A DNA stretch of 9,054 nucleotides from an uncultured Collinsella sp. (GCA_902496115.1 CABUZK010000056.1:1-9054); one strand, 5' to 3'; shown: positions 1-6,643, counted from the first letter of the stretch. Numbers and translations are program-made. The notes: generated by a model not told the origin, from the letters alone.

Positions 1-1
1 C

Positions 2-70
2 GCCGTCTGCAGCGCCGACGACCCCCACGCCGCCGCCAAGGAGCTCGTCGATACCTGGCAGCAGGCATAG
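2..70 (+). CDS. C-terminal end of a probable thiamine-phosphate synthase (partial)
   Basis: Only the last 22 codons and the TAG stop are in the window; the gene begins to the left. The tail reads AVCSADDPHAAAKELVDTW and then QQA. A short-chain residue followed by ADDP, then an Ala-rich helix and a terminal Trp, is how many ThiE proteins end: the last beta strand of the TIM barrel followed by the final helix. ThiE joins hydroxymethylpyrimidine diphosphate to thiazole phosphate in cytosolic thiamine synthesis. The frame is open from the window edge and its codon use is GC-rich like the other genes. With so short a piece the family call is tentative. Another TIM-barrel or alpha/beta enzyme with a similar tail cannot be excluded, so no gene symbol is given. 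Confidence 0.45.
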   Translation, partial: AVCSADDPHAAAKELVDTWQQA

Positions 71-112
71 GCTCAAACCGAGCAGCCGATTCACAGCCTC
101 ATATCTTCAATA

Positions 113-162
113 GCGGAAAGCGCATCCCAGTTTGGACGTCCATTCCGGGATGCGCTTTCCGC
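113..162. terminator. Perfect 16-bp inverted repeat between convergent genes
   Basis: GCGGAAAGCGCATCCC at 113-128 is repeated as its exact reverse complement at 147-162, with an 18-nt loop that itself contains the palindrome GGACGTCC (134-141). It lies between the stop of the plus-strand gene at 70 and the stop of the minus-strand gene at 171, where a bidirectional terminator is expected. No T-run follows the stem on either strand, so it is not a textbook intrinsic terminator. It may act as an RNA 3'-end stabiliser or as part of a factor-dependent terminator. The hairpin is certain; its function is inferred. Confidence 0.5.
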
Positions 163-170
163 CACAGCCT

Positions 171-1040
171 CTACCTTGCCAGATACGTTTCCAGCGCGGA
201 CAAAGACGACTCCGCATCGTGGCGGCCGATCTGATAGATGCGCTCGAGCTCATCGGGCTCGCGGCACAGCGACGGCACCTTCACCGATTCGCTCGGCCGC
301 GCCACAAAGATTTCGCCGGCAGCCTCGCGACGTGCCAGGTCATCGAGTGTGGCATTGTAGACCTCATGCCGATGCTCAAGCGCCGCGACAAACTCCGGAT
401 AGTGACGGAACACGCGACGTAGCATGGGCATCACGCTGTTGGGCTGCTTCACAAATCCCGCCGGCTGCGTGAGCACCACGATATTGCGGTCATACCCCTG
501 CGCAAACAGCCATGCACTGGGAATAGAATCAGCCACGCCACCATCCAGATACTTATGTCCTTCAATAGCAACGGGACGCGTCGCCACGGGAATCGCCGAC
601 GACGCCCGAATCCACTCGATATCCCGCTCGTCGCCATAGGGCAGGTCATGGTAGACGGCCTTGCCCGTCTCGATATCGGTACACACGCACGTAAACCGCA
701 TGGGGCAGGCGCGATATGCTTCCAGGTCGATGGGATCGCGCTCGATGGGCACCTCATGATAGGCAAAATCGGCATTGAACATATCGCCAGTTCGCAGCCA
801 GCTTGCTACACCAGCATAGCGCTTATCGGCGCAATAGGCCTTGTTGTAGCGAATGGCGCGGCCGATCTGCCGCGATTTAAAGTTGTAGCCAAACGCCGCG
901 CCCGCCGAGACACCCACCATATGGTCGCAGGTCAAACCGTGCTCCATCCAAACGTCGAGCACGCCCGCCGTATACATACCGCGGTAGCCGCCTCCCTCAA
1001 GCGCGAGCCCCACCGTGCGTGTCATATTTGACTGTGCCAT
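171..1040 (-). CDS. Patatin-like phospholipase family protein (YjjU-like)
   Basis: A 289-residue lipid acyl hydrolase of the bacterial patatin group. Residues 11-21 hold the oxyanion segment GLALEGGGYRG, GVSAG at 43-47 gives the nucleophile Ser45, and DGG at 166-168 gives Asp166 of the Ser-Asp dyad. Size and the C-terminal helical part (about 195-289) match the YjjU-like subgroup, which has no signal peptide and is thought to act in the cytosol on membrane or other lipid esters; the substrate is unknown. The ATG at 1040 was chosen because GGAG lies 8 nt upstream (1049-1052 on this strand). A longer frame reaches an ATG at 1124, but that extension lacks a ribosome site, runs through promoter-like sequence and precedes the conserved fold. 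The gene stands alone, convergent with the gene to its left and divergent from the c-di-GMP genes. Family call is firm, substrate unknown. Confidence 0.9.
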   Translation of the reverse strand: MAQSNMTRTVGLALEGGGYRGMYTAGVLDVWMEHGLTCDHMVGVSAGAAFGYNFKSRQIGRAIRYNKAYCADKRYAGVASWLRTGDMFNADFAYHEVPIERDPIDLEAYRACPMRFTCVCTDIETGKAVYHDLPYGDERDIEWIRASSAIPVATRPVAIEGHKYLDGGVADSIPSAWLFAQGYDRNIVVLTQPAGFVKQPNSVMPMLRRVFRHYPEFVAALEHRHEVYNATLDDLARREAAGEIFVARPSESVKVPSLCREPDELERIYQIGRHDAESSLSALETYLAR

Positions 1041-1090
1041 GCGACCATCTCCGTTCCCGCGTTTTAAACCGGGACAAGTATACCCGTCAA

Positions 1091-1120
1091 CATATATCGT
1101 CTCAGTCGCATTTTTATCAA
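1091..1120 (-). promoter_or_regulatory. Possible promoter of the patatin-like gene
   Basis: On the minus strand TTGATA (1115-1120) and TATATG (1091-1096) are 18 nt apart and lie 51 nt or more upstream of the ATG at 1040. A second possible pair, TTGACG (1085-1090) and TTAAAA (1062-1067) with 17 nt between, overlaps it. Either would put the transcript start downstream of the rejected ATG at 1124. The boxes are visible; use is inferred. Confidence 0.35.
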
Positions 1121-1364
1121 GCATCGCATCGTCGCGCTACCGCTTGTCGAATAATAGCCGCCCGCAGCATGTGCACCCATCTATAATTGTGCGTTGCTGT
1201 TTATGCTACTCAGCAGTTATCAACAGCGAACATTCGTCGGCAAATTAACCCAACAACGCAGCAAGACGGGGGCCTGGATACACGCAAAACGCCGAGCAAC
1301 GACGCGTGTACACAACGAGTTCGCCCGACGCAATCCGCCCCGACCTCAGAAAGCCACTTAGAAC
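1121..1364. other. Divergent intergenic region, 5' leader of the GGDEF-EAL gene
   Basis: No gene is supported here. On the plus strand a perfect TATAAT stands at 1182-1187, but no matching -35 box sits 16-18 nt upstream, so a promoter is only possible. It would give a leader of about 170 nt. A 7-bp inverted repeat, TACACGC (1279-1285) with GCGTGTA (1304-1310), lies in that leader. I looked for the conserved core of c-di-GMP riboswitches and did not find it. Confidence 0.4.
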
Positions 1365-4082
1365 ATGGAAACTGTCAGCAATTACACCGAAACGCTCGAA
1401 AAGACCGTCCGTGACCTTCTCGAGCGTCAGGATGATCTGATTAGGACCGCCTTTACCGACCAGCTTACCGGACTTGGCAACCGCGGCGGCTTTGCCCGTT
1501 CCCTCGAGGAGCTCTGGGAGCAGGACGCCCCCGTTACCATGGCGTTCATCGACATCGATAACCTCAAGCATTGCAACGATGTCTTTGGCCATGACGAGGG
1601 CAACCGCTATATCTTGCAGGTAAGCCTTTATCTCAAGCTGTATATGAAGGTAGACGAGGCGGCATTTCGTCTGGGAGGCGACGAGTTTGCCATCCTATCT
1701 ACGATTGCGACCGAGGACGACCTCGCCGAACGTCTGGAACACTGCCGAACGATCCTGCTCAAAAACAACGATTCCGAGATGCCCCACTCGTTTAGCTACG
1801 GAGTGGCACACGCCGACCCCGCCCTGGGCGAAGCCTCCAATCGCATGACACTCGATGCCGACCATCGCATGTACGACTACAAGCTACGTCATGCCATGCA
1901 TCTTGATCGACGTAATATCGCGCAAGTCCACACCGACGACTTCGAAATAAGCGACCGTATTTTCGACGCCTTTTCGATGCTCAACGAAGGCCGTTATTTC
2001 TTTATCGAGAACTTGGACAAGGACCGCACCCTTTGGTCGCAAGGCGCCTTGCGCGATCTCGGTCTTCCTTCGGAGCACATAGACAGCTGCCGCGATTTCT
2101 GGAAGACGCGTGTCCATCCCGATGACCTCGAGGCCTACGCCAACGACATCAACCAGATCTTTAACGGCTCCAAACACCGCCGCGTCATGCAGTACCGCAT
2201 GCGCAATGCCGCGGGTGACTACGTTCTCTGCCGTGCTCGCGGGTTTCGCATCGACGGCGACGGAAATGCCCCCTCGCTCTATGTCGGCGAACTTGTCAAC
2301 CACTCACTTGCCGAGACCGTCGACGCCGCCACAGGCCTCGGAACGCAGCGTATGCTGATCAACGCTATCGATGCCTGCCGCCGCGATCGTTGCGAGACAG
2401 GGCTTATAGCGGTGCGCGTTCGTGGCACGACAAAGCTCAACGAGCTCTACGGGGCCGAGGCTGTCGACAACATGCTTGCCGAATACGCAGGCCGCATGCT
2501 GTCGATCACCCGCGGCAGGAGCCGAGTCTACCGTTCACGAAGCGTCCAGTTCGTCGTGCTCAGCAACGACTTGGACCACGAGGCATTCGAGCAACTGACC
2601 CGCCACCTTAAAGAGGCCGTTTTCGCTCCTGTTCAAATCGCAGGCGACACCATTACTCCCGTCTGCCTTGTCGTCCCGGCCTTTTACGAGCACTTAACCC
2701 ATCAAGCGACCGCCGTTTTAGGCGAACTCGACCGTCGCCTTCGCACGGCCGGCGGGCTTGTTCCCAACGACAGCCTCCCCATACCCGAGGCGGAGCGCAA
2801 AAGCGCCATCGCCGAACGCATCGACTCGCTCACGGGCCTCTATCGACCCAGCGAGTTCATGCGGCGCGCCAACGCATTTCTCGAGGCAAGGCGCGACGGC
2901 ACCTGGTGCATCGCCACGGTCGACATGGGCCACATGCGCCTGTTTAATGAATGGCACGGCCAGGCCGAGGGCGACTGCATGCTCGCCGATGTGGGCACGG
3001 TCCTCAAGGATATCGAGAATGCCGATATGGGCATCGCAGGGTACTGGGGCCAAGACGACTTTTGCATACTCATCCCCTTTGAGCACAACACCGTCCATCA
3101 AATCTACAACCGCGTTCGCGAGGCAGTAGCCAGGCATGATGACGGCGTAGGTTTTTGGCCGTCCATGGGCGTTTACCCCATCGACTCCAATGAGGAGATC
3201 CCCATCGATGCGCAGGCAAAGGCCATGTTTACCAATCGGCGCGCAAAAAACGACTTCAAGGAGCGCATTGCCATTTTCTGTCCTGCGGAGTACGAGCGCG
3301 AAGTCGCGTTCCACCGCACGCTGACCGAATTCCAGTACGCACTTTCAAACGGCCGCATCACGTACTACCTTCAGCCCCAGGTCGATATGGAAACCGGCAA
3401 GATCATTGGCGCCGAGGCGCTTACACGCTGGATTGACAAGGACGGCTCTCTCATTTCGCCCGCAACGTTTATCCCCGCACTCGAGGAAAGCGGCTTTGTA
3501 GTAACGCTCGACAAGTACATTTGGCAGGGTGTCGCCATATGGCTTCGCGAGCGTCTCGATCGCGGTCTTCGCGTGGTTCCGGTCTCGCTTAATGTGTCGC
3601 GCGTGGATATCCTTGCCTGCGACGTTGCCGAACATATGGGGGCACTAGCCGCCCAATACAACCTACCGCCCGAGCTCATGCGTATCGAGATCACCGAGAC
3701 GGCTTATACGGGAGAATCCGAGGCCGTGGATAAGCTGACCGCAGATCTGCACACCCGCGGCTTCTCGACCTACATGGACGATTTTGGCACCGGCCAGTCC
3801 ACGCTCGCGATGCTCAAGAACGTCAACGTCGACGTCATCAAGCTCGACCGCACGTTTGTGCCCGTTGACGGTGATCGTGGCCGCAGCGCGCAGATCGTGT
3901 CATCGATGCTCGAGATGGCGCAGTCGCTCCATCTGCCCGTTGTAATCGAAGGCATCGAGACAAATGAGCAGGCGAACATGCTGCGCCACATGGGCGCCCG
4001 CTACGCTCAGGGCTTCCTCTACTACCGCCCCATGCAAGCGAAGGATTTTGAGGCATTGCTCGATGGTGGCAATAACAACTGA
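1365..4082 (+). CDS. Hybrid c-di-GMP protein: GGDEF-PAS-GGDEF*-GGDEF*-EAL
   Basis: A 905-residue protein for cyclic-di-GMP turnover with no membrane segment, so probably cytosolic. Residues 1-28 form a short helix, then come five modules. (1) GGDEF, about 29-180: DIDNLKHCND with the metal Asp pair at 63-65 and an intact GGDEF at 104-108; the inhibitory RxxD site reads KVDE (95-98). (2) PAS-like fold, about 197-312. (3) Degenerate GGDEF, about 318-460, with RSVQF (392-396) at the signature position. (4) Degenerate GGDEF, about 485-640, with GQDDF (562-566). (5) EAL, about 650-900: EAL 684-686, Asn743, EITE 775-778, DDFGTG 805-810, Lys826, EGIE 862-865 and Gln882 are all present, so phosphodiesterase activity is likely. 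The ATG follows an in-frame TAG at 1359-1361, fixing the start, although no good Shine-Dalgarno is visible. Whether net activity is synthesis or breakdown cannot be read from sequence. Confidence 0.92.
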   Translation: METVSNYTETLEKTVRDLLERQDDLIRTAFTDQLTGLGNRGGFARSLEELWEQDAPVTMAFIDIDNLKHCNDVFGHDEGNRYILQVSLYLKLYMKVDEAAFRLGGDEFAILSTIATEDDLAERLEHCRTILLKNNDSEMPHSFSYGVAHADPALGEASNRMTLDADHRMYDYKLRHAMHLDRRNIAQVHTDDFEISDRIFDAFSMLNEGRYFFIENLDKDRTLWSQGALRDLGLPSEHIDSCRDFWKTRVHPDDLEAYANDINQIFNGSKHRRVMQYRMRNAAGDYVLCRARGFRIDGDGNAPSLYVGELVNHSLAETVDAATGLGTQRMLINAIDACRRDRCETGLIAVRVRGTTKLNELYGAEAVDNMLAEYAGRMLSITRGRSRVYRSRSVQFVVLSNDLDHEAFEQLTRHLKEAVFAPVQIAGDTITPVCLVVPAFYEHLTHQATAVLGELDRRLRTAGGLVPNDSLPIPEAERKSAIAERIDSLTGLYRPSEFMRRANAFLEARRDGTWCIATVDMGHMRLFNEWHGQAEGDCMLADVGTVLKDIENADMGIAGYWGQDDFCILIPFEHNTVHQIYNRVREAVARHDDGVGFWPSMGVYPIDSNEEIPIDAQAKAMFTNRRAKNDFKERIAIFCPAEYEREVAFHRTLTEFQYALSNGRITYYLQPQVDMETGKIIGAEALTRWIDKDGSLISPATFIPALEESGFVVTLDKYIWQGVAIWLRERLDRGLRVVPVSLNVSRVDILACDVAEHMGALAAQYNLPPELMRIEITETAYTGESEAVDKLTADLHTRGFSTYMDDFGTGQSTLAMLKNVNVDVIKLDRTFVPVDGDRGRSAQIVSSMLEMAQSLHLPVVIEGIETNEQANMLRHMGARYAQGFLYYRPMQAKDFEALLDGGNNN

Positions 4083-4140
4083 TACGCTCGCGCGCAAAAC
4101 GCCACCGTCGAAGGGGCAGTTTGTCTCCATTAGCTAACTT

Positions 4141-4171
4141 ATATCCCCAAATCAAACCGAATTGGGGATAT
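4141..4171 (+). promoter_or_regulatory. Inverted repeat and possible -10 box upstream of the second GGDEF gene
   Basis: ATATCCCCAA (4141-4150) is matched perfectly by TTGGGGATAT (4162-4171), with an 11-nt loop. TATGAT at 4169-4174 overlaps the right arm and resembles a -10 box, but no clear -35 lies at the proper distance. The repeat ends 38 nt before the ATG at 4210. There is no T-run after it, so an operator or a leader hairpin fits better than an intrinsic terminator for the gene ending at 4082. The symmetry is visible; the role is inferred. Confidence 0.4.
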
Positions 4172-4193
4172 GATACAAACCGTTGTTCCGCCC

Positions 4194-4200
4194 AAGGAGG
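4194..4200 (+). promoter_or_regulatory. Strong ribosome binding site that fixes the start at 4210
   Basis: AAGGAGG lies 9 nt before the ATG at 4210. The reading frame stays open to a TTG at 4183, but that codon precedes this site and would translate through it, so the ATG is preferred. Confidence 0.85.
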
Positions 4201-4209
4201 TTATCCATC

Positions 4210-5739
4210 ATGAACAAGTCGTATCGCATGGGCGAGCAATCGATTATTACCTATCTTCAGCGACTTGCGAATGGCGTATCGACCGCCGAACTCGATGTTG
4301 CCGCGCTGCCTGCTGAGCTACGCGCTGTTGGTGAGCAGCTGCAAAAGACGCATGCCATCCTGCAACAAGAGCGCCAGCTGCTTGAGCGCAACGCCTATAT
4401 CGATCCGCTCACCAACTTGGGCAACCGCAACGGATTCGACCGTCACGTCGAGCAACTCTGGCGCAAAGGCGACCCCTTCACCTGCGCCTATATTGACATC
4501 GACCATCTCAAGCATTGCAATGATAGGTTTGGCCACGCCGAAGGCAACCGCTATATTCTGAGCATCTGCCGCACGCTCTCCGAAACCATGGAGCACGATG
4601 AGATGCTGTTCCGTATCGGTGGAGACGAGTTTGTGCTTATCTCGCCCTCCGCAAACGAGACCGAACTCGAGCAGCGCTTGGAGCAGGTACGTACCGGACT
4701 GATCGAGGCGAGCTCAGGCGGCAAGGCGCCCATGATCGGCAGCTTTAGCTTTGGCTGCTCGCGCGTCGATCCACTTGCCGGCGACACGCGTCGCCAGATG
4801 ACGATGGATGCCGATCGCAAAATGTATCGCTATAAGCTTATGCATCGCGTGCAGCAGCCGAAAGACAATGACGCGCCGCAGCACCCAATTGCCGAGCAGC
4901 TTCCGTGCAACGACCGCGTATTCCAAGCGATCTCTATGAGCTCCGAGACGCGCTATCCGCTTATCCTCAATCTCGATACGGGCGAATCGCAATGGTCGGT
5001 CAACGCCGTGCGCGATTTTGACCTGCCCTCCCAGCACCCCTACAACTCACTCGACATGTGGCTCGCCCGCGTTCATCCCGAGGACCGCGACAATGTGCGC
5101 GCCGAGCTCGACATGGTGATAAACGGCACGTGGCACTTCCACTACATGCAGTATCGCGTAATGGATGCCACCGGAAAATACGCGCTTTGCGACTGCACGG
5201 GCTACCGCTTGGACGGCACCGATACCGAGCCCAGCATGTATGTGGGCATTATCGTCAACCGAAGCCTAGCGGATACGACCGACTCGGTAACGGGCCTGGG
5301 CGATGTCCACGCGCTGGTCAACGCTATTGGAGAGATGCGCCGCGTGCCGCACGAGGCAGGCTTTATTGCCATTAAGGTCGACGATATCGCCGAGGTCAAT
5401 GCCCGCTTTGGATTCGATGCAGGCGACCGCGTGCTCGCCGAAAGCGCCGCCTGCCTCATGGATTGTTCGCGCGGCAAGGGCCGCCTGTTCCGCTCGACGG
5501 GGCCGACATTCGTGGCACTCTTCGATGAGCTCGGCCCCGAGGCGATCGACGAGATCGCAAGCGACATCGAACGGTTCCCGGGTTCCCCCGTACTCATCGG
5601 CTCGCTTGAATATCAGCCGCCCATTCGCGTGGCCACGCTCCATCTGGACAGCGTCGACCGTCAGCCCGTTTCCATTTTGAACGAGCTCAAAGCGCGGCTT
5701 ATAGAGGCACCGCAAGTACCGGGCACCAAGCTGGACTAG
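4210..5739 (+). CDS. Diguanylate cyclase paralog: GGDEF-PAS-GGDEF*
   Basis: A 509-residue soluble protein expected to make c-di-GMP from two GTP. Residues 1-60 are mainly helical, with a likely coiled coil at about 35-60 that could promote the dimer such cyclases need. GGDEF domain, about 62-212: DPLTNLGNRNGF, IDIDHLKHCND (metal Asp pair 96-98) and an intact GGDEF at 137-141; the inhibitory RxxD position reads EHDE (128-131). PAS-like domain, about 236-350. A degenerate GGDEF, about 357-497, has TGPTF (430-434) in place of the signature. The protein aligns end to end with residues 1 to about 465 of the gene upstream, with a longer N-terminus, and stops just where that protein goes on to its third GGDEF and EAL. 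The two start 127 nt apart in the same direction and probably arose by tandem duplication. The PAS ligand, if any, is unknown. Confidence 0.92.
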   Translation: MNKSYRMGEQSIITYLQRLANGVSTAELDVAALPAELRAVGEQLQKTHAILQQERQLLERNAYIDPLTNLGNRNGFDRHVEQLWRKGDPFTCAYIDIDHLKHCNDRFGHAEGNRYILSICRTLSETMEHDEMLFRIGGDEFVLISPSANETELEQRLEQVRTGLIEASSGGKAPMIGSFSFGCSRVDPLAGDTRRQMTMDADRKMYRYKLMHRVQQPKDNDAPQHPIAEQLPCNDRVFQAISMSSETRYPLILNLDTGESQWSVNAVRDFDLPSQHPYNSLDMWLARVHPEDRDNVRAELDMVINGTWHFHYMQYRVMDATGKYALCDCTGYRLDGTDTEPSMYVGIIVNRSLADTTDSVTGLGDVHALVNAIGEMRRVPHEAGFIAIKVDDIAEVNARFGFDAGDRVLAESAACLMDCSRGKGRLFRSTGPTFVALFDELGPEAIDEIASDIERFPGSPVLIGSLEYQPPIRVATLHLDSVDRQPVSILNELKARLIEAPQVPGTKLD

Positions 5740-5810
5740 CGTCGTGGGGCGCATGATGGTTATTTTCCGATCTCAGGCGAACACATTGAGCAAATAGGTC
5801 GTACCCACAG

Positions 5811-6011
5811 TTAGCCGAACACCCCTGCAGTCCCTCCCGGGGCCCGGGGGCACCGTTTTCGATACTCTTGGTTTCCTTTAGCCGATGCAAATAAGTGCTC
5901 AACAACATAAAACCTATCCCCCGCCACGGATATGCCGTCGAGTAAATCTGTTAAGCCAACCCTATCAAATTCTCTTGACAATTGGCTGTATTGGTCCATT
6001 TTGTCGTCCAT
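5811..6011 (-). CDS. Doubtful small ORF downstream of the DUF3784-like gene
   Basis: A 66-residue frame starting 14 nt after the DUF3784-like stop, so it could be a second cistron. The first 40 residues are an ordinary mix (QYSQLSREFDRVGLTDLLDG) and the remainder reads through a GC-rich hairpin into Arg/Pro/Gly-rich sequence. No family is recognised. It may be a gene whose 3' end was replaced, or chance. Confidence 0.2.
   Translation of the reverse strand: MDDKMDQYSQLSREFDRVGLTDLLDGISVAGDRFYVVEHLFASAKGNQEYRKRCPRAPGGTAGVFG
5830..5859 (+). terminator. Possible terminator of the second GGDEF gene
   Basis: GTCCCTCC (5830-5837) can pair with GGGGGCAC (5846-5853), with one C-C mismatch and one G-T pair, around a CG-rich 8-nt loop. 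TTTT follows at 5856-5859. The hairpin is about 90 nt after the stop at 5739. The short T-run and imperfect stem make this a weak candidate. Confidence 0.3.
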
Positions 6012-6025
6012 CCCGCTCCCGCTGG

Positions 6026-6346
6026 CTATCGCCTCATAAACACAAACCTAACGAGCCGCACGAACGACAAAGAGGCCAAGCTGAACAGAAGTAGAACCAA
6101 AACTTCAAAAACACTGGTATTCCAATCGCGTACCCAGCCCTCTACCGCCCACAAGAAAAACAGCAGCCCCATCCATAACGTCACAGAAGAAATCAACTTT
6201 GCGTAAGGGCGCATATCAATCCCGCTCTCCCTTTTTGTGACATCATATCCAGCAATTGAGCTGAGCCATCTTCCTCTTCTGTATTGGATTGAAAGAAGAA
6301 TCAGGGCAATCGAAGTTATCAAACAGACAGCATCCTCTATTTCCAT
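6026..6346 (-). CDS. Small membrane protein, DUF3784-like
   Basis: A 106-residue protein with three likely membrane helices at about 5-20, 50-68 and 79-97. The loop after helix 1, RGRWLSSIAGYDVTKRE (24-40), followed by a basic/polar stretch and a second helix, resembles the DUF3784 pattern in which a Gly-Tyr-Asn-like motif follows the first helix. No biochemical function is established for that family. The ATG at 6346 has AGGAAG 4 nt upstream. The gene sits alone on the minus strand between plus-strand genes and is AT-richer than its surroundings (about 40% GC at 6241-6300, against about 62% at 8161-8220), which suggests acquisition by transfer. The hydrophobic pattern and ribosome site support a real gene; the family link is by eye. 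Confidence 0.6.
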   Translation of the reverse strand: MEIEDAVCLITSIALILLSIQYRRGRWLSSIAGYDVTKRESGIDMRPYAKLISSVTLWMGLLFFLWAVEGWVRDWNTSVFEVLVLLLFSLASLSFVRLVRFVFMRR

Positions 6347-6379
6347 AGAACTTCCTTTGCTTTCCGTCCTAGCTGCGCG

Positions 6380-6407
6380 TTCACAATCGAATCAAACCAA
6401 GTGTGAA
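6380..6407 (-). promoter_or_regulatory. Short inverted repeat upstream of the DUF3784-like gene
   Basis: TTCACA (6380-6385) and TGTGAA (6402-6407) are exact reverse complements 16 nt apart, 34 nt upstream of the minus-strand ATG. This could be an operator. A TATACT at 6429-6434 on the minus strand could serve as a -10 box but lacks a clear -35. Six-base arms can arise by chance. Confidence 0.2.
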
Positions 6408-6436
6408 TTACTCGATAGCAGCCGCCTTAGTATAAA

Positions 6437-6565
6437 TCATAGCCTCCGCAGCAGCCCGCCTTCCAAGACCTCAAAGCTCACCATCGAGGGCGACCCGCCC
6501 AGACCCCTTACAATCTGCTCGCACGAGGCCCCGCACTCCAACATCCTCTGGACCGTATCCCGCAC
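6437..6565 (-). pseudogene. Helix-turn-helix-like remnant
   Basis: On the minus strand an open stretch ends at a TGA (6437-6439). Its last 42 codons from a GTG at 6565 include RMLECGASCEQIVRGLGG and SPSMVSFEV. That looks like a helix-turn-helix of the kind seen at the start of IS30-type transposases and in resolvases (helix, Gly-Ala-Ser turn, then Ile-x-x-x-Leu-Gly, then Ser-Pro-Ser-x-Val-Ser). No ribosome site is visible, upstream codons are arginine-rich and unlike a protein core, and nothing resembling a DDE catalytic domain follows. I read it as a decayed fragment of a mobile-element or regulator gene; a chance frame is the alternative. Confidence 0.3.
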
Positions 6566-6634
6566 GTACCCGGTGAGCGAGCCTGCCGTGGGCCCTCGGG
6601 GCCGGCATCGCGCCCCACGCCATCTGCCCTCTCG

Positions 6635-6643
6635 TGCGATAAT
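6635..6643 (+). promoter_or_regulatory. Possible extended -10 promoter of the flavoprotein gene
   Basis: TGCGATAAT at 6635-6643 matches the extended -10 pattern TGnTATAAT with one change, 37 nt before the ATG at 6681. No good -35 box is present, which extended -10 promoters can tolerate. Confidence 0.35.

Larger units (their letters stand above)
5740..6025. other. Intergenic stretch with no firmly supported gene
   Basis: Apart from the GC-rich hairpin at 5830-5853, no gene is supported on the plus strand. On the minus strand a 66-codon frame (5811-6011) begins 14 nt after the stop of the small membrane protein gene, with GGGAG 4 nt before its ATG. Its last third runs through the GC-rich hairpin, which argues against coding. 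The heptamer CGAACAC occurs twice in the same direction (5778-5784 and 5816-5822). From about 5880 rightward the composition becomes AT-richer. Confidence 0.4.

Noticed and set aside
1041..1124. Longer start for the patatin-like protein at 1124
   Set aside because: The added 28 residues lie before the conserved fold, have no ribosome site and overlap promoter-like boxes. The ATG at 1040 has GGAG at good spacing.
1188..1364. Possible c-di-GMP riboswitch upstream of the GGDEF-EAL gene
   Set aside because: The fragment CGCAAAACGCC is faintly like part of the GEMM core, but the other conserved segments and pairing are absent.
2718..3314. Minus-strand frame of 198 codons inside the GGDEF-EAL gene
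   Set aside because: Antisense shadow of the third GGDEF domain; no ribosome site or domain.
4183..4209. TTG start nine codons before the second GGDEF gene's ATG
   Set aside because: It would translate through the AAGGAGG site that serves the ATG at 4210.
5975..5980. Perfect TTGACA on the plus strand
   Set aside because: No -10 box at 16-18 nt and no plus-strand gene nearby to serve.
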